This document shows positions 10,001 through 17,832 of a DNA stretch of 64,000 bases, one piece after another (position 1 is the stretch's first letter; every line of letters starts with the position of its first letter). The DNA is taken from positions 806,001 to 870,000 of the forward strand of contig PHSP01000001.1 in NCBI GenBank assembly GCA_002862125.1, read 5' to 3'. A program made the position numbers and the translations under genes. The stretch comes from Methylobacter sp. KS41 (lineage in GTDB: Bacteria > Pseudomonadota > Gammaproteobacteria > Methylococcales > Methylomonadaceae). A model generated the notes under the pieces. That model was not told the origin of the DNA, ran no database searches, and worked only from the letters and a program-made list of their open reading frames with translations.

Positions 10001-12292
10001 AAAATCAGTGAAGGCAAGTATTACGTCCCGCTTAATCAGGCCATCACCCGCGCAACCATCAATGCCGGCGTACCGACCAACGCCAAAATGAAGATCCAGC
10101 TCACCGACAGCCAGCAGACCTTTGAACGGGGTGGTGTGATGAATGGCGGTTCCTACTGGTTATCGACGCCAGCTCTGGGCTTGCTCGAAGAGCGGCCGGT
10201 CACCTTGCGCGTGTCCTGGCAGGATTACCCGCAAGTGTACAACGAGCAGGTGATCACGGCGGTCGGTGGTACCGAGAGCAACATGAAGCTGGTGATTGAT
10301 GCACCTCTGAAAACCGCAGATACCGATCCGATTACGGTCAAGGTGAACGTCGGCAAATACACCAAGACCGGGGTTAACTATACGCCAGACACCATGGGGC
10401 AATGGCGCATCCAGATTTTGGGGCAAACCAACACCCAGACCATTAAAGCCCCGATCACAGTGATGAAGGACGCTGTTAACGGTGAAGCGACGTTTCAGAT
10501 CAACCCGGCCGGCAACCTATTCATGAAACTGACGGCGGTGGCCGAACTGGTTTCGAATGTCAACGGGCTGGACAGTACACTGACATCGAGCACCCGCTAC
10601 GTGGAAGTGGTTAAAGGCTCGCCGATTGAAGGTACGATCAGCGCCAAGACCCTCGATGGCCCGGCACCGAAGACCTTTACCCTGTACCTGGACATGACGC
10701 TGGATAACCGGGTGGCCTTGAAGGAAGTGAGCTGGGAAGAAAGCACCGACGACGGCGTGACCTGGAAAACGATCGAGAAATCGAACATCATCCGTCACAA
10801 CATACCAATGGCGGCGCCAAGCAAAGTGAAGGCCCGAGCCAAAATGACCAACAAGAACACCCAGGCGGAGAGCTACACAGCGCCAGTGGAAGTGTGGGCC
10901 TACGCTACGCTGGATGCGCAGATCGTGGGGCCTCGACATGTCGCCCCTGGTTATCCGATCACCCTGGCGGCACAGTTGTACCGTGAAGGCGTGCTGACCA
11001 CCGATACCGTCAACGAATGGACCATCGAAGCCCCCAGCGGCAATAGTACGCAGACCGGCCCGACCGTCACCGTGACCGAAGAAACCGAAGGCAAGATTTA
11101 CCTGACCTTGCGCAGCCGGCCAGCGGACACGCGCACCGACGACCCGAACGCCTGGTCAGCGGCCCGCAGCTATGTGGTCGTGGCCACCCCAACGCGGCCA
11201 AGTATTTATGCCAAGGGTCCTAGAGACGTGGAAACCGGCAAAGTGTACACATACACCGGCACGGTACGGCCGTCCTGGGGTTCGATGGAGAGCGTCCACA
11301 GCACCGCATCGGAATGGCAGTTGCCGGACGGCACAACCGTATCCGGTGAAACACTGGACTGGAGTCCGACGACGCAAGACCTCACCGACAAGATACCGCT
11401 TATCTTCCGTTCCTGGGTCAATGGTTTCAAGGAGACGACGACCAGTGAAACCAAGATAACGTATGTACCTTGGGAATATGTCTGGCCGAATTGGACGGTG
11501 ACCCTGAAACAGCTGACCGTCCAGGCACCTTCAGATCTAATTCTGCTGGTCAATCATGATCGTCCTGACATGAACCGGCGTTTCGAAGGCTTGACCTACG
11601 AATGGTCATTCCCCAGCGGGGTGACCGGACGGCAAAATGATGCCTTTCCGAACCGTGCGATGGCACAGGCCTTATATGCCGTCGAATACGACATTCAGGT
11701 GACGATCCGCGATACCCGTGGCAATCAGACCACCTTGACTCAACACATCACTGCGCAAGCCGCCGTGCCCTACACCGTGACGATCAAGGTCGGCAAGTCC
11801 AACTACTACGACCGGGCACCGATGACGATTACCGTCAGACCCACCATTTACGGCGGTCACCCTCTGGATTCGGTGATTGGCCAAAGCTGGTTCGTTGACG
11901 GTCAGCCGGTGGATGACTTTGCCAATCGCAGCTACATGGTCAAGGAGATCACCGATGCCGGTAACCACTCCATCCGCTACACCCTGAATAGCAAGATGGG
12001 TGAAACGGCCACGGTTGATAGTCCGCTGTTCCTGGCCGCCAATCAGCTGCCGATCTGTGAGCTCACGGCTAAACCCAATGCCTATGTGGTGTACGCCGAG
12101 GCCAAATGTACCGACCCCGATGGCAAAGTAATTGACTACTCATGGCCAGTTAACGGTCAACCGATCGGCTCAACCTCCTACCGGATCAGCTTCAGTAAAA
12201 CTGGGACGCCACAGACAGCCAACGTCACCATTACCGCGATGGACGATGCTAAGGAGTTGTCCATTCCTGTTTCAATCAATATCGATTATTAG
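4064..12292 (+). CDS. Giant secreted RCC1-repeat / fibronectin III / Ig-like repeat protein (about 2740 aa)
   Basis: Start 4064 (MRRSTSF) is preferred over the ATG at 4049 because GGGGACAGCT precedes it and it gives a clean signal peptide ending near VYAAN. Residues 30-1150 consist of three modules of RCC1-type propeller repeats (D-H-T-I-A-L-K-S-D-G, G-Q-L-G-D-G-T) separated by fibronectin III-like linkers with Y-E-I-W-R-S and T-T-Y-D-D-T. Two more such domains and a cadherin/Ig-like domain follow. Then come several Ig-like modules with paired cysteines and PKD-like domains to the C-terminus. No sortase motif, LPxTG or membrane anchor is visible. Modules two and three share a 418-bp stretch (5695-6112 and 6922-7339) that looks identical, and base composition becomes clearly GC-richer after about 7530. 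Adhesion or cell-contact functions are plausible; giant Ig-like proteins are known on IncHI plasmids. The function here is inferred. Confidence 0.8.
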   Translation: MRRSTSFSIYLLVFGLLLEFQTSVYAANDWVDVSVGDSHTIALKSDGRAFVSGYTSKQFQLVATGVIDVAAIGNYNYMLKSDGTVWKTAFGYTSATQTMSGVTKLVEYPELVNAIKSDGLAYNADSGSSLGSVKEYSSLSSYGSYIRINLSDNSATAYESYSSYCIGGSFSASISNVIEIAGVTAYGGSCGSNWYFGNGYFALKNDSTLWAMGANVNGGQGSGSTGGSSSTFNQVASNVSHVTATQYSTFVIKFDNSLWVAGFNGDGTTATGLFGDGTNSSTPIWKQTASNVVKAIPGKKHAAIVKSDGTLWVAGDNSSGQLGFNDTTNRTTWSQTGTSGKLTVSKGAYTNKIALSWDNGDVFVTGTYEIWRSIGLLGSKTLLATVNNVTTYDDTSALEGTVYGYYIKFSNATTSDPDYGYLSPPTFSSTQTGNYIDVSVGSDHTIALKSNGNVYTAGLNTGGQLADGTNTSSKIFKEVATGVIDVAAYGTTSYILKSDGSVWKTTTAGTWTQTMTGVTKLKENLSGVNAIKSDGTSWDASTGTQRTISSQTVSDYVSSNAYTFGINSSGTIIGTPSGVSNTTSIGITEVASCTYYSTGYYDTAQLLKTDGTLWTVGYQSNAMGLGLNPASGGYCALATVASWTKTFDNVKTFNGAASGTLYQTFALQNDGNLWVTGNNTNGNFGDGTTTATNYWKRTANGVSMAIPGKHSAIVKTDGTLWVTGSNASGQLGFNDTTNRNTWFQTGTSGKLTVSKGTYANKITLSWDNGDGFVTGTYEIWRSSGLLGSKTLLATVNNVTTYDDTSALEGTVYGYYIKFSNGTITDPDYGYRTPPTFSSTQTGNYIDVSVGFDHTIALKSDGRVFAAGLNSGGQLGDGTTSQSGVFKQVATGVTDVAAFGVTSYILKSDGTVWKTTSTGIWSQTMTGVTKLKENLSGVNAIKGDGTAWDASTGIQRTISSQTVSDYVSSNAYTFGINSSGTIIGTPSGVSNTTSIGITEVASCTYYSTGYYDTAQLLKTDGTLWTVGYQSNAMGLGLNPASGGYCALATVASWTKTFDNVKTFNGAASGTLYQTFALQNDGNLWVTGNNTNGNLGDGTTTATNYWKRTANGVSMAVPGKHSAHIKSDGTLWVTGANASKQHGLNDTTNRTTWTQTGFITPGKVAGVNATDGILYSKVTVSWTADVDATQYDIYRSTVFGSKGSAIATNATGTTYDDTTVSGSTHYFYTVVAKNPVGSGPDSDQNEGYGKVPATLAITATQGTLTGKVALSWTSNPDATAYQVWRSTTAAGTATQVATLTAMPASGYEDTTVSGISSYFYTVKTVVGTLVGSASNEVEGWANGAPTAATASLTASSTSASAATGPTVTDPNVTAGKTETYTLVITTQPDIGVLTLVGNKFVYTPPADGLFSGPLTFEFTATDKGGSVISGTGAINVVCGSPTISAFTLPLTSVTQATPFDANATFSLPVCATNGQIKVDVLDSNSVVVVAGTPLTTPNGAGLTHTFTSAGVITAGSYTVRMTATSDSGTANKTATLTVKAVNLPSLSISPGLSVTVGEETVTATLSNPSVVNCPFTGDPAVASANPSQCYISFNTPPSGMSIDNGGALPAMSGIIDTAGSYPITAEVFKHDGTALQKIGQVSKTVVAACTAPAVINFDIPALLPYEVPNYASTYKAYSCNGALTGFITIKKNTTVIETLPLSSLTYGTSATLTRAGTGLASGNYTAELSISGSYGTGAKTQSFQVKAAPMPTLSVSPTSASQGETRVDVVLTPSTDTSCPLTTVQSEAEADPKKCYVALSTTLPDMSSSLDSNNMPVLAGYPSIVGDYSVQALVSRWVNGTRYDSDPLTKNVKVTSVVPPVFAFTGKSSVYVGIEKTSLIFKQDSGTTCSLYTDQSTAQTESAKGKRACFVNFIGDDGLAKTLSLNQYKLEGALTTIGTQTLGYTVKRQFADGLTTELQTGSYDVTVNELPPPQITLKGGYKISEGKYYVPLNQAITRATINAGVPTNAKMKIQLTDSQQTFERGGVMNGGSYWLSTPALGLLEERPVTLRVSWQDYPQVYNEQVITAVGGTESNMKLVIDAPLKTADTDPITVKVNVGKYTKTGVNYTPDTMGQWRIQILGQTNTQTIKAPITVMKDAVNGEATFQINPAGNLFMKLTAVAELVSNVNGLDSTLTSSTRYVEVVKGSPIEGTISAKTLDGPAPKTFTLYLDMTLDNRVALKEVSWEESTDDGVTWKTIEKSNIIRHNIPMAAPSKVKARAKMTNKNTQAESYTAPVEVWAYATLDAQIVGPRHVAPGYPITLAAQLYREGVLTTDTVNEWTIEAPSGNSTQTGPTVTVTEETEGKIYLTLRSRPADTRTDDPNAWSAARSYVVVATPTRPSIYAKGPRDVETGKVYTYTGTVRPSWGSMESVHSTASEWQLPDGTTVSGETLDWSPTTQDLTDKIPLIFRSWVNGFKETTTSETKITYVPWEYVWPNWTVTLKQLTVQAPSDLILLVNHDRPDMNRRFEGLTYEWSFPSGVTGRQNDAFPNRAMAQALYAVEYDIQVTIRDTRGNQTTLTQHITAQAAVPYTVTIKVGKSNYYDRAPMTITVRPTIYGGHPLDSVIGQSWFVDGQPVDDFANRSYMVKEITDAGNHSIRYTLNSKMGETATVDSPLFLAANQLPICELTAKPNAYVVYAEAKCTDPDGKVIDYSWPVNGQPIGSTSYRISFSKTGTPQTANVTITAMDDAKELSIPVSINIDY
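5695..6112 (+). repeat. 418-bp direct repeat, first copy, inside the giant gene
   Basis: By eye this stretch is identical to 6922-7339 (offset 1227 bases). It is bounded by single-base differences at 5694 and 6113. Flanking parts of the same modules have diverged, so the identity points to recent gene conversion or duplication. Confidence 0.85.
6922..7339 (+). repeat. 418-bp direct repeat, second copy, inside the giant gene
   Basis: Second copy of the 5695-6112 stretch within the third RCC1 module. Both copies encode the same 139 residues of propeller repeat. Confidence 0.85.
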
Positions 12293-12307
12293 TTGTTGAG
12301 GAACGTC

Positions 12308-12787
12308 ATGCTCTCTATTAACACTGTTTTATTGCTCTCCCTCCTTGTGGTTACTGGCATGGCTGCGGCAGCGCCTTTTGTATCAACGAGAAATCCTGAA
12401 CAAAAGCCGGATCAACAGATTGACTTGAGTCAGTTTTCTCCGGATTCAGAAAATAATGACGCACAGACTCAAATCGAACAGGCCTCTCAGCAATTCGATT
12501 CCTTTGCGTTGCAAATGCCACTGGTTATCAAAGCAAAATTTGCAGCTTTTATGAAACATGGTTTTCGTGCCGTCTTGATGGAAGATCCAGAGACAAAACC
12601 TGCGGAAGAAAAAATGGTCAGGTCGCTTACTGATGGACTGCGCAGTATCGGTACTGCACTTGAGGATGATATGGCCAACTATGAAAGAGAACGAAAAGGT
12701 GATGGTGAAAATACGCCAGGCTTTGGGTCTGAGTATCACAATTCGAGTCCGCCTTCTTCACGTTCTACTCGCAACGCTGGTCATTAA
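12308..12787 (+). CDS. Small secreted protein, paralogue of the interrupted gene at 16.5-18.2 kb
   Basis: The start at 12308 (MLSINTVLLLSLLVV) follows TTGAGGAACGTC and gives a signal peptide ending near MAAAAP; the in-frame TTG at 12293 is less likely. The mature protein is about 135 residues. Its central segment FDSFALQMPLVIKAKFAAF continues through K-H-G-F-R-A-V-L-M and P-A-E-E-K-M to L-R-S-I-G-T-A-L. The same pattern recurs in the interrupted gene downstream (F-D-N-F-A-M-Q-M-P, A-A-E-E-K-M, L-R-S-I-G-D-A-M). It starts 15 bases after the giant secreted protein, so the two are probably co-expressed and perhaps partners in the envelope. No family name is recognised. Confidence 0.65.
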   Translation: MLSINTVLLLSLLVVTGMAAAAPFVSTRNPEQKPDQQIDLSQFSPDSENNDAQTQIEQASQQFDSFALQMPLVIKAKFAAFMKHGFRAVLMEDPETKPAEEKMVRSLTDGLRSIGTALEDDMANYERERKGDGENTPGFGSEYHNSSPPSSRSTRNAGH

Positions 12788-13002
12788 TTAGTGTTTGAAC
12801 GGCAATAAGTTATTTAATGAAAAACAATAAGTTGCGATATAATAAGCTTCTGAAAATCAACTAATCTCCTATTGGCGTAGAAAATGCTTAATCCTAGTAA
12901 CTTACTGATAATTTTGTTTTTTATTTTCACTAAAAAGGAATTGGCGAAATCTACAGCCTTGTAGACCGCCTTTAAACTCAAATCTTCGTTGGAAAACTCC
13001 CG

Positions 13003-14499
13003 ATGAGAAATGTATTCTGTTCGCAAATGAGCATCGGACAACGCGATATTGCCGACATCGAAATCGATGTTTCTTCACGCGATGATATTCCGGTCATCTT
13101 GCTGGGTTTGCAGCACATTTATACGAACGCCCCATTAAGAGAGGCTGTTTTTAAAATACTGGAGGAAGTGGCGCCTACAAAAATGGACGGTGAGCAGACC
13201 AAGGTCGTTTCCATCGACAAAGGCCGCCCTGGCATGGACCAATGGTCGATTTTGGTTTTAGGATCACTTCGTGTCGGACTGAATGCAGACTATGATCGCA
13301 TTCTGGAACTGGCCAATCAGCATAATACCCTGCGTGAAATGCTGGGACTGGGTTGTTTCGATAGCGATAAACGCTATCGTCTGCAAACCTTGAAAGACAA
13401 TCTTAAACTGTTTACGCCTGCCATTATGGAGCGTATCAGTGTAGAAGTCATTCGAGCCGGTTATCAATTACTGGATCTTGATATTCATGCGCAGATCAGA
13501 GGGCGTTGCGATTCTTTTGTGTTAAAAACCAATGTGCATTTTCCAACCGATGTCAGTTTACTGTATGACGCAATACGGGTTTTGATTCGTACCTGCGTTG
13601 TGTGGGATCGGCACTATGCGTTGCCAGGATGGCGGCAGCATCAGCATAACCTGCGTCAATTCAAAAACCGGTATCGCCGACTGCAAAAGCTCAAACATTC
13701 CACGTCCAAAAATGAAGACATCAAGATCGCCAAAGCGCTCGAGATCAAACAGGCTTATCAAGATTACATTGATTTGGCGGAGTTCTATCTTGAGCGCGTT
13801 CAAGCCAGTATTTTGACGTTAAAAAATGACTTTCAAATACCGGACGTGCTGCTCACTGACCTGCACACCTTTAGCCGGCATGCCAAGCGTCAAATCGATC
13901 AAATTAGACGCCGCGCCATTCAAGGCGAAACCATTGCCCATGACGAAAAAGTCTTGTCCTTGTTCGAGCCGCATACCGAATGGATTAGCAAAGGCAAAGC
14001 CGGTGTTCCGGTGGAACTGGGCTTGCGGGTTTGCATCATGGAAGACAGCCATGGTTTTATCTTGCACAGTCACGTCATGCAAAAGACCACCGACGATAAG
14101 GTTGCCGTGCCCATGGTTCAAGCCACGCAAGAAAAATTCCCCAATTTTAATGCCTGTAGTTTCGACAAAGGCTTCCATAGCCCGGCCAATCAAACCGAAC
14201 TCAAAGCCCTCATTGAACAAGTTGTTTTGCCCAAAAAAGGCAAACTCTCCAAAGCCGATCAGGAGCGCGAATACGCGCCGGAATTTAAGCAAGCGAAACA
14301 GCAACATTCTGCCGTTGAATCAGCCATTAACGCGTTAGAAGTACATGGACTGGACAAGTGCCTTGATCACGGCATTGACGCTTTCGAGCGTTATGTTGGC
14401 TTAGCCGTGTTATCTCGTAACATTCAAAAGCTCGGCACCATCAAACGCGACGAGGAACGACGGCGGCTTTTGGCAGAACAAAAAAAACTGGTTGCCTGA
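13003..14499 (+). CDS. ISNCY-type transposase
   Basis: The 498-residue protein fits the ISNCY transposase group. The N-terminal region has S-R-D-D-I-P-V-I-L and L-Q-H-I-Y-T, followed by a G-R-P-G-M-D-Q-W segment and a helix-turn-helix-like stretch (YDRILELANQHNTLREMLG). The C-terminal half contains the DDE-type core, including a conserved F-D-K-G-F-H-S block and a C-terminal E-S-A-I-N-A-L-E. The reading frame is intact, so the element may still be active. Terminal inverted repeats could not be identified with confidence in the AT-rich flanks (12788-13002 and 14500-14704). The element sits between the giant-protein locus and a group of small genes, possibly separating a once continuous cluster. 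The family assignment rests on memory of related sequences. Confidence 0.75.
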   Translation: MRNVFCSQMSIGQRDIADIEIDVSSRDDIPVILLGLQHIYTNAPLREAVFKILEEVAPTKMDGEQTKVVSIDKGRPGMDQWSILVLGSLRVGLNADYDRILELANQHNTLREMLGLGCFDSDKRYRLQTLKDNLKLFTPAIMERISVEVIRAGYQLLDLDIHAQIRGRCDSFVLKTNVHFPTDVSLLYDAIRVLIRTCVVWDRHYALPGWRQHQHNLRQFKNRYRRLQKLKHSTSKNEDIKIAKALEIKQAYQDYIDLAEFYLERVQASILTLKNDFQIPDVLLTDLHTFSRHAKRQIDQIRRRAIQGETIAHDEKVLSLFEPHTEWISKGKAGVPVELGLRVCIMEDSHGFILHSHVMQKTTDDKVAVPMVQATQEKFPNFNACSFDKGFHSPANQTELKALIEQVVLPKKGKLSKADQEREYAPEFKQAKQQHSAVESAINALEVHGLDKCLDHGIDAFERYVGLAVLSRNIQKLGTIKRDEERRRLLAEQKKLVA

Positions 14500-14704
14500 C
14501 GTTTTTTGATAACAACCAGAATGTTATCCACAGGAAAGGTGCGCCTATAATTTGTGATGGGCAGGAATAATTCCGAATAGCGGAGGATAAATCAGAAAAT
14601 AAGTCATGTTTTCCCCAGCAGAAAAAATTTTTAAAAGTAATTTCCCAGGGTTTGAGCTGATTTTTTTTGAAAAGTGGCTTTTTCGTTCAGGCACTAATTA
14701 GATT

Positions 14705-15253
14705 ATGTCGCCTATAGGTCACAATATTACAGCCATTTCAATGGCCACTGCCTATATGCAGTTTAACGACACGTCATGGGGCCAGGGATTTTCATCCCTA
14801 CCCAGAGTGGTAATGCCTAACAGCGTCGGAATTATTGATCATACTGCATTCATAACGCTGGTTGCACTTGGCATGATTTTAGGTGCTCGTGGACCTGACC
14901 GTCTTGAGATTCCGAGCTTTAACAGGCGCACAAAAATCAGGCGATCGGTTATCCCTCATAGAACTCTGACGCATTGGCCACCATTCTGGCTTGGGATAAC
15001 GCTGTTGATTTGGCTAATCTGGCACCAAAGTACAGATTTTTTTATTTTTGCGGCGACATCTGTGGGTTTGGGTTTTTGCGCTGCCGGGTGGTTGCACTTG
15101 GCAATGGATATCATGACGCCTTCCGGCATTCCATTGGTGACGCCCTTTGGCGCCCGGACTTCGTTTAACCTTTATAAGAGCGGTCATGCTGGTGAATGGC
15201 TTTGTGTCGGATTATTTCTGTTCGGTTCTCAGGTATTTTGGCTTATTCCGTAG
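14705..15253 (+). CDS. YdjM-like membrane-bound metal-dependent hydrolase (DUF457 type)
   Basis: The protein begins MSPIGHNITAISMA and has several hydrophobic segments. It carries the hallmark histidines of the YdjM/DUF457 family: G-H-N-I near the start, P-H-R-T-L-T-H-W in the middle, and L-H-L-A-M-D-I-M-T-P-S-G-I-P followed by T-P-F-G-A-R. In this family the conserved His and Asp residues are thought to bind metal in the inner membrane; the substrate is unknown. The ribosome binding site is poor. It is immediately followed by small co-oriented genes. Confidence 0.75.
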   Translation: MSPIGHNITAISMATAYMQFNDTSWGQGFSSLPRVVMPNSVGIIDHTAFITLVALGMILGARGPDRLEIPSFNRRTKIRRSVIPHRTLTHWPPFWLGITLLIWLIWHQSTDFFIFAATSVGLGFCAAGWLHLAMDIMTPSGIPLVTPFGARTSFNLYKSGHAGEWLCVGLFLFGSQVFWLIP

Positions 15254-15333
15254 CGCCATTGCATTTTTTTCGAAACCTGGAAAATAAAATCACAGCCACA
15301 TCAAGCCGATTTTTGGATATTTCATATGACTCG

Positions 15334-15591
15334 ATGGTTTTAATGGTACTACCTTTAGAAATACAAGACTCAAATCTTGCAGTACACACAAAGCTGGCAT
15401 CGTCAGGATCCGGACTTGAGTATTCAGCTTGCCGTATTTGCGGCAAAGTTGCCCATCATAAATTGCTCGAAGAGAATCTGCATGATTCCTCGGAAGGTTT
15501 AAAGGTTTTAGAACCCATTTTTTGTTTTGTGTGTTGCACACACTTTCAGATGCTATTCAATAGCTCAGCTAGTTGCCCGGTAGGTGATTGA
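15334..15591 (+). CDS. Small zinc-ribbon-like hypothetical protein
   Basis: Starting at 15334, the frame gives about 85 residues with C-R-I-C-G-K and, 30 residues later, C-F-V-C-C, a spacing typical of a treble-clef or zinc-ribbon site. The upstream extension of the frame to 15196 overlaps the YdjM-like gene and is not credible. The stop overlaps the next gene (TGATG), which supports a real, coupled gene. No family is assigned. Confidence 0.45.
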   Translation: MVLMVLPLEIQDSNLAVHTKLASSGSGLEYSACRICGKVAHHKLLEENLHDSSEGLKVLEPIFCFVCCTHFQMLFNSSASCPVGD

Positions 15592-16349
15592 TGGACGTTT
15601 TAACCGTTTTTGCTCAGAAAGATTCCATTTTTAATGATCATGTGATTGTACCGGTCTATTGGCGGACTGGGTTACATAGGAGAAAGGTTCTTCATGTACG
15701 CTTAGCCTTAACCTGCCAGGATTGCCAGTCTGCGGCCGAAGCGGTTGCGATCCGGTATTTGCTGGGGGAAGCAAATATATTCAATGCCAATCGCACGGGC
15801 ATTAATTTGAAGATTGTGGTTTCCAAAGGTGCTATCAAAAAGATGGCAAGGCAAGCCAGTCAAAAACATGATCTTTATGATTTCGGCTACCCAATTCTGA
15901 CTCGATACGCCGAGGCCGAGCTGGCCGTATCAAAGGCCACCGACTGGTTTCCGGGTGAAGATGAGCTTCAGGATGTCACTTTGATCGATGGTGAGGCTTA
16001 TAGGGGAGTTGAGAAAATGGAAAGCGACGCGCTAGGAATGGTTGGTGTTACTCGTCATGCCATGGAAAGGTATGTTCAGCATTGCGGTACGCTGGACATG
16101 AACACATCTTGGAAAAACATGAGTCGGAGAATGAAGTCCAGGCTCGATAAAATCGATCTTCCTCCAAGAGTCATTATGCATAAATTAAGGAAATACGGTG
16201 AAGCACCGGAGATATGGAAACATCCTAGTAACCCGCTGCATTATGTTTTTTGTCAAAGACATGATTGCAAGCTGTTGGTTACCGTCTTCAATAAAGACCC
16301 TGATGAACAACTGGAAGTATTTCGGCCGCAGGTGGCCAATAGGATCTAA
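15591..16349 (+). CDS. Hypothetical protein, about 252 aa
   Basis: I do not recognise this protein. The ATG at 15591 overlaps the upstream stop; an in-frame TTG at 15588 is an alternative. The N-terminal third contains a C-Q-D-C pair and R-Y-L-L-G-E. The centre has K-K-M-A-R-Q-A-S-Q-K-H-D, and the segment VTRHAMERYVQHCG looks like a short helical His/Arg motif. There is no signal peptide. A short gene begins one base after the stop codon, so the run 15334-16590 is probably one operon. Confidence 0.55.
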   Translation: MDVLTVFAQKDSIFNDHVIVPVYWRTGLHRRKVLHVRLALTCQDCQSAAEAVAIRYLLGEANIFNANRTGINLKIVVSKGAIKKMARQASQKHDLYDFGYPILTRYAEAELAVSKATDWFPGEDELQDVTLIDGEAYRGVEKMESDALGMVGVTRHAMERYVQHCGTLDMNTSWKNMSRRMKSRLDKIDLPPRVIMHKLRKYGEAPEIWKHPSNPLHYVFCQRHDCKLLVTVFNKDPDEQLEVFRPQVANRI

Positions 16350-16350
16350 C

Positions 16351-16590
16351 ATGTTTTGGCGTTTGCACACTGCTGTTCTAGGCCATCAGTTACATGAGGC
16401 TTTCGAGTTTCTTCGTGATCTGGGCGATGAGGTTCAGATTGTAACCGGGCCTGTTTTAACGATTGATCCGGCGCCACAGATTGACGACCAACCTGCTGTT
16501 GCGATTACAACACTGCAGGATGCGAGAAAGCAATCTGGGTATTTTGCTGGCCGTTGTACACCTTGGCTGTTTTACCAAGTCATGCCGTAA
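16351..16590 (+). CDS. Short hypothetical protein whose 3' end was altered by the TnpB element
   Basis: The 79-codon frame (MFWRLHTAVLGHQLHEAFEF) starts one base after the upstream gene. The last five or so codons lie inside the inserted TnpB element, which begins near 16576. If the element is removed by eye, the frame would end a few codons later (reading ...WLFYRRS). The encoded protein is soluble and unrecognised. Its 3' end overlaps the start of the interrupted secreted-protein gene at 16520. Confidence 0.4.
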   Translation: MFWRLHTAVLGHQLHEAFEFLRDLGDEVQIVTGPVLTIDPAPQIDDQPAVAITTLQDARKQSGYFAGRCTPWLFYQVMP

Positions 16591-17832
16591 AGCCCCGTCC
16601 TTGAAGTCGGGGATATCAGGCTTGATCGGCGATAGCCGATCAATGATGTCTTGCGAGTTATTTCTTAATAACCCCATTGCATAATGCAAAACCTGTCATA
16701 GTCTGTTTGTCATGGATAACTCAAAAGCCTCTATTCTCAGAACGCTCAGCGTCAGGGTCCGCGACAAGCACTCGGCCATCCTGTCGCGCATGGCGTTTGA
16801 GGCGAACCAGGTCTGGAATGCGGCCAACAAGGAAACGGCAACGTGGTGTTATATCCCGGTTCCCGAAGTCGGCTACATCCGTAACCCGATCGGCGCGTTC
16901 GAGTTGCAAAAGCAACTCAAAGGTATTCGGGAGGAACAAGGCTTTATCATCCATTCCACCACTGTTCAAGAAGTCATTGCCGTCCACGCCAAATCCCGGA
17001 AGCAATTCAGAAAGGATAAACTGCGCTGGCGGGTAAGTGGCGGAGTCCGCCGGTCGCTAGGCTGGGTACCGTTCAAGTCGGGCGCTGTATCCTGGAAAAA
17101 TGGCCAAGCTTATTTCGCTGGCTATTACTTCAAGGTGTGGGATTCGTATGGGCTTTCGGGCTACCGCTTTCGGTCGGGTTCGTTCTCCGAGGATGCCCGC
17201 GGCCGCTGGTATCTGAACATTATCGTCGAACTCCTCGAACAGACAGGCGTGGGCAGCGGCCAGGTTGGTATCGACTTGGGCCTTAAAGACACTGCCACTT
17301 GCAGTAATGGCGAAAAACTGCAGCGCGGCGGATTCTACCGTGATAGTGAACAAAAACTGGCCAAGGCGCAACGGGCCAGGCAAAAGAAACGCGTCAAAAA
17401 CATCCACGCCAAGATCAAAAATCGGCGCAAGGATGCTTTGCACAAGTTCTCCACCCGGCTTGTGAAAGACAATGCATTGATCGTCGTCGGCAATGTCAGT
17501 AGCTCGGGACTGGCGAAAACAAAGATGGCAAAATCCGTTTTGGACGCCGGCTGGGCCATTCTGAAAACACAACTCGATTATAAATCCAAAGGGATGCGGG
17601 TCGTGTTCATGGTCGTCGACGAGAAGTACACCACCCAAACCTGCTCGTGCTGTGGCAGTATCAGCGACAGCAGTCCGAAAGGTAGAGCCGGTTTGCGAAT
17701 AAGGGAATGGACCTGTGCCCGGTGTGGCACGCTGCATGATCGCGATATCAATGCAGCCAGGAACATTCTCGCGGCCGGGCATGGCCGTCTCGCAGGAGGA
17801 ATCCCCGGTCGTTAGGCCGGGGAGGATGTCAA
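16576..17832 (+). mobile_element. IS200/IS605-family element carrying only tnpB (IS1341 type)
   Basis: The left boundary follows TTAC (16572-16575) and the right end is TCAA (17829-17832), the cleavage signatures known from IS608-like elements; the ends are uncertain by one base. The left end carries a hairpin (CCCCG...CGGGG near 16593-16612). The right end carries another, CCCCGG-tcgttagg-CCGGGG, followed by GAGGATGTCAA. There is no tnpA, so mobility would depend on a transposase in trans. The 3' end of tnpB and the right hairpin are where an omega-RNA scaffold is expected, with its guide read from the flank after 17832. Confidence 0.75.
16712..17815 (+). CDS. tnpB: TnpB RNA-guided nuclease, variant RuvC site
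   Basis: The 367-residue protein has the TnpB layout. An N-terminal helix-turn-helix/REC-like part is followed by the RuvC-I Asp in V-G-I-D-L-G-L-K-D near residue 188. The expected RuvC-II block reads L-I-V-V-G-N-V-S-S-S, then come a zinc finger (C-S-C-C-G and C-A-R-C-G) and the RuvC-III Asp in H-D-R-D-I-N-A-A-R-N. The usual Glu of the second motif (E-D-L) is Gly-Asn-Val, a variant known in one TnpB branch where the acidic residue is thought to be relocated. The reading frame is intact. TnpB is an RNA-guided DNA endonuclease that helps the element persist after excision. Confidence 0.85.
   Translation: MDNSKASILRTLSVRVRDKHSAILSRMAFEANQVWNAANKETATWCYIPVPEVGYIRNPIGAFELQKQLKGIREEQGFIIHSTTVQEVIAVHAKSRKQFRKDKLRWRVSGGVRRSLGWVPFKSGAVSWKNGQAYFAGYYFKVWDSYGLSGYRFRSGSFSEDARGRWYLNIIVELLEQTGVGSGQVGIDLGLKDTATCSNGEKLQRGGFYRDSEQKLAKAQRARQKKRVKNIHAKIKNRRKDALHKFSTRLVKDNALIVVGNVSSSGLAKTKMAKSVLDAGWAILKTQLDYKSKGMRVVFMVVDEKYTTQTCSCCGSISDSSPKGRAGLRIREWTCARCGTLHDRDINAARNILAAGHGRLAGGIPGR

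Noticed and set aside
13826-14338. 170-codon plus-strand frame and a 162-codon minus-strand frame within the transposase gene
   Set aside because: Both overlap the intact ISNCY transposase and have compositions typical of shadow frames.
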